Positions 24,875 through 32,180 of a stretch of DNA of 32,180 bases are shown one piece after another. The notes under the pieces were generated by a model that ran no database searches, was not told the origin of the DNA, and saw only the letters and a list, made by a program, of their open reading frames with translations. The DNA is taken from contig JADGRF010000108.1 in the NCBI GenBank assembly GCA_017881055.1, forward strand, positions 1 through 32,180, given 5' to 3'. The stretch's first letter is position 1. Each line of letters opens with the position of its first letter. This DNA comes from Sandaracinaceae bacterium (GTDB lineage Bacteria > Myxococcota_A > Polyangia > Polyangiales > JAFGIB01). A program made the position numbers and the translations under genes.

Positions 24875-25758
24875 GAGGCCCTCTTTTGCAAGCGGTTGCG
24901 CAGATAGATCGCGACGCCGTTCAAGATCAGCATCGTCAGCACCAACACGACGATGCCGGCAGCAGCGTCGACGATGAAGGCTTTCTGAGGCCGTGAGACC
25001 CAATTGAAGATCTGGATCGGCAGCGCGGTAAATGGTGCGTCGACGCCATCGGGCACGAACGTGATGTACGTGAGCGCGCCGATCACCACGAGCGGTGCTG
25101 TTTCACCGATCGCGCGCGAGAGCGCGAGGATGGCGCCGGTGAGAATGCCTGGATAGGCGATCGGCAGCACGACTTGGCGAATGGTCTGCCACTGCGTGGC
25201 GCCGAGCGCGAACGCCGCTTCACGCAGACCGCGCGGCACCGTGCGTAGCGCCTCACGTGAAACCAACACGACCATGGGCAAGACCAGGAGCGCGAGCGTA
25301 GAGGCGCCCGCGAGCAGGCTGCGGCCGAAGTGGAGGATGCGCACGAACAGGCCCAGGCCGAGCAGGCCGTACACGATCGAAGGCACGCCCGCGAGGTTCG
25401 CGATGTTGACCTCGATCAGGCGCGACATGCGTGACTGCTTGCCGTACTCCTCCAGGTAGATTGCGGCGCCTACGCCGAGCGGCAGTGCGATCAGCGCGGT
25501 CAGGCCCATCAGGTACAAACTACCGACGAGGCCCGGCAGAATGCCGGCGTGATCGGCTTTGCGCGACGGATAGCTGGTGATGAAGTCCCAGCTCAGGCGT
25601 GCACCGCCGTTCTTCAGCACGCCGAGCAGCATGATCGCGAGCATCGCGAGCGGCAGGATGATCGACAGCAGCGCGAGCGCGTAGAACGCGCGCTCGGAGT
25701 AGAGGCCGCGGCGGCGTGTCGTTGCCGTGGTCGGGCTGCTGAGCTGTGCACCGCTCAT
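24871..25758 (-). CDS. pstA: Phosphate ABC transporter permease PstA
   Basis: 295 residues, ATG 25758 overlapping the pstC stop (ATGA). Six predicted membrane segments; an extended first loop ([26 protein letters not shown]) is typical of PstA. The EAA-type coupling loop is seen in [29 protein letters not shown]. It forms the phosphate channel with PstC in the inner membrane. Family and context agree. Confidence 0.97.
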   Translation of the reverse strand: MSGAQLSSPTTATTRRRGLYSERAFYALALLSIILPLAMLAIMLLGVLKNGGARLSWDFITSYPSRKADHAGILPGLVGSLYLMGLTALIALPLGVGAAIYLEEYGKQSRMSRLIEVNIANLAGVPSIVYGLLGLGLFVRILHFGRSLLAGASTLALLVLPMVVLVSREALRTVPRGLREAAFALGATQWQTIRQVVLPIAYPGILTGAILALSRAIGETAPLVVIGALTYITFVPDGVDAPFTALPIQIFNWVSRPQKAFIVDAAAGIVVLVLTMLILNGVAIYLRNRLQKRAS

Positions 25759-26681
25759 GTGGCGCCTCGGAAGCGGCGCGAGAGCCTGTAGCTGAGCACG
25801 TTCATGCCGAACGTCAGTAGGAACAATGCCGTGCCGACGACGAAAATGGTGCGGTACTCGAGCGTGCCTGCCGGTGTGTCGCCAAGGCTGACTTGCACGA
25901 TGTACGCGGTCATGGTCTCGATCGGCACGCGCGGGTCGAGCGTGAGATGAGGCTCTTGGCCTGCAGCGATCGCTACGATCATGGTCTCGCCGACGGCGCG
26001 CGACACGGCGAGGATCACGCTGGCGCTGATGCCGCCCATGGCGGCGGGCACGACTACACGCAGAATCGTGGGGACCTTGCTCGCGCCGAGCGCGTACGCG
26101 GCCTCGCGCAGGCTGCGTGGCACGGAGTACAGCGCGTCCTCGGTGAGCGACGCGATCAGCGGCATGATCATGATGCCCATCACGAGGCCTGCGCTGAGCG
26201 CATTGAAGCCGCCGAGATCGGGAATCACGCGCTGCAGCAGTGGCGTGACGACGACCAGCGCGAAGTAGCCGTACACGATGGTCGGAACGCCCGCGAGCAT
26301 CTCCAGAGCGGGCTTCAGGATCTTGCGCGCGCGTTCACTCGCCAGCTCGCTCATGAAGATCGCAGAGAGCAAGCCCAAGGGTAGGGCGACCGCGATTGCA
26401 ATCAGCGACGTGAGCGCGGTGCCGGCCAAGAGCGGCCAGAGGCCGAAGTGCTTGTCCGCGAACAACGGTGTCCACTGCGTATCGAAGATCAGCGCGGTGA
26501 TGCCGACCTGTTTCAAGAACTCGAAGCTCTCGACCGCGAGCACCATCAGGATGCCGACGGTCGTGAACACGGTCAAAAGGCCCGCGCCGGCGAGCGCCAT
26601 CTCGATCAGGCGCTCGCCACGCGGCGGAACGCCCCGCAGCTCGGTCGCAGTGCGCGTGCTGTCGGGGCTCCCGGTCGTCAT
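25755..26681 (-). CDS. pstC: Phosphate ABC transporter permease PstC
   Basis: 308 residues from ATG 26681, ten bases after the pstS stop; a TTG at 26705 would overlap pstS. Six membrane segments; FFDTQWTP-like [23 protein letters not shown] and the [25 protein letters not shown] coupling loop are typical. [14 protein letters not shown] is a conserved PstC stretch. Inner-membrane partner of PstA. Confidence 0.97.
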   Translation of the reverse strand: MTTGSPDSTRTATELRGVPPRGERLIEMALAGAGLLTVFTTVGILMVLAVESFEFLKQVGITALIFDTQWTPLFADKHFGLWPLLAGTALTSLIAIAVALPLGLLSAIFMSELASERARKILKPALEMLAGVPTIVYGYFALVVVTPLLQRVIPDLGGFNALSAGLVMGIMIMPLIASLTEDALYSVPRSLREAAYALGASKVPTILRVVVPAAMGGISASVILAVSRAVGETMIVAIAAGQEPHLTLDPRVPIETMTAYIVQVSLGDTPAGTLEYRTIFVVGTALFLLTFGMNVLSYRLSRRFRGAT

Positions 26682-26691
26682 CGCGATGGTT

Positions 26692-27771
<1,080 letters not shown>

Positions 27772-27801
27772 GGATTATCCTTTGTAGTTGCCGCGCAACG
27801 T

Positions 27802-27841
27802 GCACAGTTTGTGTGACAACCAGGTGACACCGGGGAAACAA
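27802..27841 (-). promoter_or_regulatory. Pho box upstream of pstS
   Basis: On the minus strand TTGTTTC-CCCG-GTGTCAC-CTGG-TTGTCAC-ACAA-ACTGTGC. The two central 7-mers (27824-27830 and 27813-27819) match the PhoB half-site CTGTCAT/TTGTCAC and are separated by four bases, the known 11-bp Pho box period. Weaker half-sites continue the same period on both sides. The core ends 42 bases before the pstS start codon. Confidence 0.88.
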
Positions 27842-27867
27842 CTTGGCGGACTGACGTCCCCCGGCCG

Positions 27868-29652
27868 CTACGCGGCCGCACCGTCGGCCAGCGCTTTCGA
27901 ATTCGCCCGCGCTCCGGGCAGGCTGACCCAAAACGCGGATCCATGGGGCGCCACGGGATCGACACCGACCGCACCGTGCATCAGTGAGACCAAGTGCTTC
28001 ACGATCGACAGGCCCAGCCCCGTGCCGCCGACAGCGCGTGAGCGGCCTGCATCGACTCGGTAGAAGCGCTCGAAGACGCGCGAGCGGTGGCGCTCCTGAA
28101 TGCCGGGCCCGTCATCGCTCACGACCATGCGCACTCGTTCGCCGTCGAGGCTGCCGGAGAGCTCGACGGCGCCGCCTTCGAACGAATACTTGATGGCGTT
28201 GTCGAGCAGGTTCACGAGCACCTGATCGAGAGCTTGGGCATCGGCGTAGGCTGCGAGGTCACCATCGATCGCGATGCGCACCGCGACGTTTCGGGCCTTG
28301 GCCGTGCGCTGCAGCGTGTCGAGCGCGCGCTGCGCCGCTTGGCGCAGACCCACGTTCTCGAGCACGAGGTGGTACGCGCCGCCTTCGATGCGCGCGAGAT
28401 CGAGCAGGTCCGATAGTAAGTTCGAGAGCCGCTCGGCGTGACGCAGCATGGCCTGCACGAACGTGCGCGCCTGCGGAGGGTCGTCCAACGCGCCATCGAG
28501 CAGCGTCTCGGCGTTCGCGCGGATGATGCTGACAGGCGTGCGCAGCTCGTGGGAGACGTTGGCGACGAGGTCGCGGCGCATCGCTTCCATCGTGCGCAGG
28601 TCGGTGACGTCGTGGAGCACGAGCACGCTGCCGCCGGTTGCGCGCAGCGGTGTGGTCTGTCCGAGCAGATGGCGCGGCGGATCGCCGTGCGTGAACTCGA
28701 CCGTTGCGGCCTCGCGCTTGCCGCGTTCCGCGAGCTCGATCAGCGCGGGGATGCGGATCGCTTCGACCAGCTTCCGGCCCTCGGGCTCGGTCGTCGTGAG
28801 GCCGAGCAGCATGCGCGCTGCGGGATTCATCAGCTCCACGCGACTCTCGTGATCGATCGCGATCAGGCCTTCGTTGACGCCTTGCAGGACGGCATTGCGA
28901 CGGTCTCGCTCTTTCACCAGTTCCGCGATCGTCTTGGCACGCTCTTCCGCGAGCTCGTTTACCGAGCCCGCGATCCGACCGATCTCATCGTCGGAGATCG
29001 GAATGCGCTTACTGCCGCTGGCGAGAACCGCACGCGCGCCGGTTGCGAGCGCATCGAGCTTGCTGGCGGCGACTTGCGCTGCGATCGCGCTAAAAAGCAG
29101 CGCAATCAGCACGCCGAGCGCGCCCGTCCAGAGCAAGAGGGTTCGTCTGTGGGTGGCGAGATCGTCGAGCGTCGAAAGCGGTGTGGCCGCGCGAATCACA
29201 CCGGCGCGCTCCGGCCAGGGTACGGCCGCATAGAAGAGCTCGGCGTTCACGGTCGTGCTGAAGCGACGCACCACCGTTTCGTCGCCTGCCAGGGCCGAGA
29301 GCACCTCGGGCCGCTGGCTGTGATTCTCTTCGGTGCGCAAGCCTGCTTGATTCAGCGCGGAGTCGCCGATGACCGTGCCGTCGTGCGCGATCAACGTGAT
29401 GCGCGCGCGGCTGGCGGCACCCAGCTCGTCGGCGATTCGATCGAGCGCCAAGGCATCGTTCGGGTCGCGGACGGCACCGCGTTCGGCCAGCGCGGTGCGC
29501 GCGATCCGCGCATCGCGCAGCAGCGCCTCTTCGAGCGCATGCTGCTCGCGGTGGCCGAGCTCGCGCTCCAGATACAGCTCGCACGGGATGCCTGCGAGGA
29601 GAATCAACGCGGCCGAGATCCAGAACACTTTTCCGCGAACGCCGAGCCTCAA
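27868..29652 (-). CDS. phoR: Phosphate-regulon sensor histidine kinase PhoR
   Basis: 594 residues; TTG start at 29652 overlaps the phoB stop (TTGA), with GGGAAG upstream. Two membrane segments (about 8-27 and 171-193) enclose a periplasmic sensor of about 140 residues, longer than in enteric PhoR. A HAMP segment (about 195-245) and PAS domain (about 250-355) precede the dimerisation motif VSHELRTP with phospho-acceptor H368, and the ATPase boxes N (DNAIKYS), G1 (DDGPGI), F and G2 (GGTGLGLSIV). It would phosphorylate PhoB under phosphate limitation. A 97-base gap to pstS contains the Pho box. Confidence 0.95.
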   Translation of the reverse strand: MRLGVRGKVFWISAALILLAGIPCELYLERELGHREQHALEEALLRDARIARTALAERGAVRDPNDALALDRIADELGAASRARITLIAHDGTVIGDSALNQAGLRTEENHSQRPEVLSALAGDETVVRRFSTTVNAELFYAAVPWPERAGVIRAATPLSTLDDLATHRRTLLLWTGALGVLIALLFSAIAAQVAASKLDALATGARAVLASGSKRIPISDDEIGRIAGSVNELAEERAKTIAELVKERDRRNAVLQGVNEGLIAIDHESRVELMNPAARMLLGLTTTEPEGRKLVEAIRIPALIELAERGKREAATVEFTHGDPPRHLLGQTTPLRATGGSVLVLHDVTDLRTMEAMRRDLVANVSHELRTPVSIIRANAETLLDGALDDPPQARTFVQAMLRHAERLSNLLSDLLDLARIEGGAYHLVLENVGLRQAAQRALDTLQRTAKARNVAVRIAIDGDLAAYADAQALDQVLVNLLDNAIKYSFEGGAVELSGSLDGERVRMVVSDDGPGIQERHRSRVFERFYRVDAGRSRAVGGTGLGLSIVKHLVSLMHGAVGVDPVAPHGSAFWVSLPGARANSKALADGAAA

Positions 29653-30362
29653 GGAGCTTCCCTCGGACGATCGAGAAACCGATATCCCACCCCGCGCACG
29701 GTCTCGATGTAGTCGCCGGCGTGTCCCAGCTTCTGCCGCAGACGCTTCACGTGCGTGTCCACGGTGCGCGTGGTCAGCTCGCTCGGCATCTGCCAGACCT
29801 CTTCGAGCAGCTGTTCACGACTCTGCACGCGACCTTTGCGATCGAGCAGCGTAGTGAGCAGCTTGAACTCGAGCGCGGTCAGCGTGATCTCGAACGCGCC
29901 CACCCAGGCACGGTGCGCTTCGGGATCGACACGCAGGTCGGCAAAGCGACGCTCACCGCCCACGACGGCGTTCGGAGTTTCGCTGCTCTGCGCGCGGCGC
30001 AGGATGGCGCGCACGCGCAACATCAGCTCGCGCACACTGAACGGCTTCACGACGTAGTCGTCGGCGCCGACCTCGAGGCCGATCACACGGTCGATCTCTT
30101 CACCTTTGGCCGTCAGCATGATGATGGGGACGTGGCGGGTGCGGGGCTCCGCTTTCAGACGCCGGCAGATCTCCGTGCCCGAGACATCGGGCAGCATGAG
30201 ATCGAGCAGAATGACGTCGGGGATCGGCTCCTCCGTTGCGGCACGTAGAGCCACCTCGCCGGTGGTCGCGACGCGCGTGGTGTGGCCTTCGCGCTTCAAG
30301 TTGAACTCGAGCGCTGCGATTAGGTCTTCTTCGTCTTCGACGACCAGCACTAACGCGGACAT
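29649..30362 (-). CDS. phoB: Phosphate-regulon response regulator PhoB
   Basis: 237 residues from ATG 30362; the open frame upstream is not used because the receiver domain begins directly MSALVLVVEDEEDL. Receiver: acidic pair E9-D10, phospho-acceptor D54 (VILLDLMLP), T84, K106. OmpR/PhoB-type winged helix at about 135-232 (FEITLTALEFKLLTTLLDRKGRV, TRTVDTHVKRLRQKLG, IETVRGVGYRF). It binds the Pho box when phosphorylated. Divergent from ppx; overlaps phoR by four bases. A single GTGTCAC half-site lies at 30388-30394 upstream, not a full Pho box. Confidence 0.97.
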   Translation of the reverse strand: MSALVLVVEDEEDLIAALEFNLKREGHTTRVATTGEVALRAATEEPIPDVILLDLMLPDVSGTEICRRLKAEPRTRHVPIIMLTAKGEEIDRVIGLEVGADDYVVKPFSVRELMLRVRAILRRAQSSETPNAVVGGERRFADLRVDPEAHRAWVGAFEITLTALEFKLLTTLLDRKGRVQSREQLLEEVWQMPSELTTRTVDTHVKRLRQKLGHAGDYIETVRGVGYRFLDRPREAP

Positions 30363-30643
30363 GGCGGGCTCTGTTGACTTTGGGGATGTGTCACGGAGGG
30401 CTCGCGCCGATACGGACCGAGTGTAAGTGAGTGGATCCACGCACGCAAAACCTTCCGGAGCAACGCTGATGTAGGCGGCTGCGATGGCGGTTTCATGGCA
30501 ACCGTGTGCCAAAGCCGAAAACATGTGACTCCGAGGCGGCGAAGGGGCCCCCTCAACGGTGTTCGCAAGCCGCGCGGCTGATTTCACGGAAACGTCACCA
30601 ACCAGGCCTTCCCGTGTGCGTGGTCTGGCGCAAGGGTGGGTGC

Positions 30644-31624
30644 ATGGAAATCGCGGTTCTCGATCTCGGGTCGACGACTTTTCATCTCCAGACCGTCCGC
30701 GTGGAACCGGGCGAACGCTTCATCACGACGCTCGATACCAAGCGCACGCCGCTCCTGGGTGCGCAGGTGTTCGTCGACGGCTACCTCGACCGCCGCTCCT
30801 GGCTGGAGAGCCTCGAAGCAGTGCGCGAGCTGGTGGCCGCGGCTCGGGCCTGCCGGGTCGATCGCTTCGTGGTCGTCGCGACCAGCGCCATTCGCAGTGC
30901 GAGCAACGGTGCGCAGCTGGTGCGCGAGATCGAGCGCCGCCACGACGTGAGCGTGCGCGTGCTCGAACCGAGCGAGGAGGCGCGCTTTGCGTTCCTGGGG
31001 CAGACCACGTCCCCGCTCGTGGGCGAGCGTCGCGCAGCTGTGATCGACCTTGGTGGTGGTTCGGTCGAGATCGCAGTCGGCGAGCATGCGCGCTGCGGAG
31101 ACTCGGTCAGCCTGCCGATCGGCGCCTTGCGGATGCGTGCGCGCTCCACGGGTGCGTTCGCTCAGGACGACGCGCGCGCGTTGGCGAAGACGTTGCGCCC
31201 CCAGATCGTCGCGGCGCTGGAGGCGCTCTCCGGCGCTGCGCCCGAGGTCACCGTCTTCGGCTCCGGCAGCGCCCGCGCTGTGCGCAAGCTGTTGTGGCGG
31301 AGCAGCGCCGTGCCCGGCCAGACCGGTCCGCTCGACGCGCTCGAGCTGCGAGCCAACCTGCAGACGTATCTTGGTTCGTCCAACGAAAAGTTGATCGAGC
31401 TGGGTGTCGAGCCGCCGCGCGCCGGGTCGGTACTGATCGCGGCTACTATCATGGCGGAGATCCTCGACCAGCTGGGCGTCGCGCATGCACACGTCTCGGA
31501 AAAGGGCTTGCGCGATGGCGTGGTGTTGGAGACCTACCGCCGGGTGTTGTCGCGCCGGCGCGAGCTCTCGCGCTTCGATTCGACCAGTCCTGCGGCGAGC
31601 ATGTCGGTGCGCGCGGCGCGCTGA
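30644..31624 (+). CDS. ppx: Exopolyphosphatase, Ppx/GppA family
   Basis: 326 residues from ATG 30644 (AAGGGTGGG upstream), where the first phosphate-binding loop begins: MEIAVLDLGSTTFHLQTV. The second loop is AAVIDLGGGSVEIAVG, and EPSEEARFAFLG carries the catalytic Glu. Length is that of the short, single-module Ppx/GppA proteins, lacking the C-terminal HD-type extension of E. coli Ppx. Expected to release phosphate from polyphosphate, or act on pppGpp; the divergent position next to phoB favours the polyphosphate role. Convergent with the arsJ-like gene, 8 bases apart. Confidence 0.94.
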   Translation: MEIAVLDLGSTTFHLQTVRVEPGERFITTLDTKRTPLLGAQVFVDGYLDRRSWLESLEAVRELVAAARACRVDRFVVVATSAIRSASNGAQLVREIERRHDVSVRVLEPSEEARFAFLGQTTSPLVGERRAAVIDLGGGSVEIAVGEHARCGDSVSLPIGALRMRARSTGAFAQDDARALAKTLRPQIVAALEALSGAAPEVTVFGSGSARAVRKLLWRSSAVPGQTGPLDALELRANLQTYLGSSNEKLIELGVEPPRAGSVLIAATIMAEILDQLGVAHAHVSEKGLRDGVVLETYRRVLSRRRELSRFDSTSPAASMSVRAAR

Positions 31625-31632
31625 GCCGACTG

Positions 31633-32180
31633 TCAGTCCGAGCCCGTGTCCATGTCCGTCAGCGCGGGACCTTCCCGTCGTGGCAACGCGAGCGAGAGCG
31701 CGCCAGCAGCGAGCGCGAATCCAGCTGACGTCCAGAGACACGCGGTCAGCCCCGCCGCCTGATAGATGATGCCCGACAAGAGCGTGCCGACGAGGCGGCC
31801 CCCTGCGTTCGCCATGTAGTAGAAGCCGACGTTCAGCGCGACCTTGTCGCCATCCGAGAACGCCAGGATCAAGTACGAGTGCACGGAGGAGTTCACCGCG
31901 AACACGGCACCGAACAGCGCCAAGCCGGCGAGGATCACCATCGTAGGCGAGTATCCTGCTGCGAGCGCTACGATGATCGCCACGGTGGTCGCCGCGAGCA
32001 GGAACGCAAGCACTTGAGCAGAGCGCGCTTGCGGTGCGTCTCCTCCCGTCCATGCGCGGATCAGTGCGGGTGCGATCGACTGGATCGCGCCGTAGCCGAC
32101 GACCCACAGCGCGAGGAAGCCGCCGACCTCCGTGAACCCCCAGCCGAGGCGAGCGGACAGATAGACGGGGACACCGACGA
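31633..32180 (-). CDS. arsJ: ArsJ-like organoarsenical MFS exporter, C-terminal part
   Basis: The gene runs off the window edge, so only about 182 C-terminal residues are visible. It has at least five membrane segments. VGVPVYLSARLGWGFTEVGG, FLALWVVGYGAIQSIAP, VNSSVHSYLILAFSDGDKVA and NVGFYYMANAGGRLVGT are characteristic of ArsJ, the major-facilitator protein that exports 1-arseno-3-phosphoglycerate made by glyceraldehyde-3-phosphate dehydrogenase. The GAPDH partner gene is usually adjacent; it would be outside the window. A generic MFS protein is the alternative. Its stop is eight bases from the stop of ppx. Confidence 0.75.
   Translation of the reverse strand, partial: VGVPVYLSARLGWGFTEVGGFLALWVVGYGAIQSIAPALIRAWTGGDAPQARSAQVLAFLLAATTVAIIVALAAGYSPTMVILAGLALFGAVFAVNSSVHSYLILAFSDGDKVALNVGFYYMANAGGRLVGTLLSGIIYQAAGLTACLWTSAGFALAAGALSLALPRREGPALTDMDTGSD

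Noticed and set aside
30371-30394. Pho box upstream of phoB
   Set aside because: Only one GTGTCAC half-site; no second 7-mer at the 11-bp period.
30584-32107. Minus-strand open frame of 507 codons opposite ppx and arsJ
   Set aside because: Arg/Asp/His-rich composition and no recognisable motifs; opposite strands carry clear Ppx, and the ArsJ part is in another minus frame.

Overview
The window is high-GC DNA with strong G/C preference at third codon positions, many GTG and TTG starts, a series of Asp/Ser/Gly-rich lipoproteins, two ECF sigma/anti-sigma pairs and a Ser/Thr kinase remnant. This combination points to a myxobacterium in the broad sense (Myxococcota, most likely class Polyangia). 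That assignment is inferred from gene style only, since there is no rRNA or other marker gene. No rRNA, tRNA, CRISPR array, insertion sequence or phage module was found.

Layout. 1-4622 holds three minus-strand genes: a Cys-rich lipoprotein followed by a hairpin/T-tract terminator, a PilZ-TM-AMIN protein with a 27-bp tandem repeat, and another lipoprotein. 4646-4904 is an internally deleted acyl-CoA carboxylase. 5074-10446 is a tight plus-strand operon: ECF sigma factor, FecR-type anti-sigma with a tetratricopeptide-like tail, secreted N-domain/beta-barrel protein, seven-repeat RCC1 lipoprotein, and a vWA-like lipoprotein. 10448-11044 is a decayed kinase gene. 11082-13353 is a divergent pair (vWA-like lipoprotein and secreted barrel protein). 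13464-15197 is a second ECF sigma/anti-sigma pair with a frameshifted signal-peptide ORF and a hairpin. 15198-15793 has no clear gene but contains inverted repeats and coding-like scraps. 15794-18586 is a minus-strand envelope cluster (PpiC lipoprotein, MopE-motif lipoprotein, TPR-PEGA-barrel protein), followed by UspA and an aldehyde dehydrogenase. 20630-22097 has a DUF3347-like protein, a broken barrel gene and a NUDIX hydrolase. 22139-23215 has a GbsR/MarR-type regulator and an Hsp70 remnant.

23370-31624 is a complete phosphate regulon: phoB-phoR, then pstS-pstC-pstA-pstB-phoU on the minus strand, with exopolyphosphatase ppx divergent from phoB. The genes overlap or lie close together, and a Pho box made of 7-mers at an 11-bp period lies just upstream of pstS. 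PhoR/PhoB would sense limitation, PstSCAB imports phosphate, PhoU signals sufficiency and Ppx releases phosphate from polyphosphate. The window ends inside an ArsJ-like organoarsenical exporter, which is notable because Pst systems also admit arsenate.

The most unusual aspects are (i) a recurring kind of gene decay, in which the two ends of a gene survive while the middle is lost, often with a single-base frameshift in a short homopolymer; (ii) two parallel ECF modules, each beside a secreted N-domain/barrel protein, one of them extended by an RCC1 propeller and a vWA-like lipoprotein; and (iii) the PilZ-TM-AMIN fusion, which could link cytoplasmic c-di-GMP to a periplasmic AMIN-like domain.
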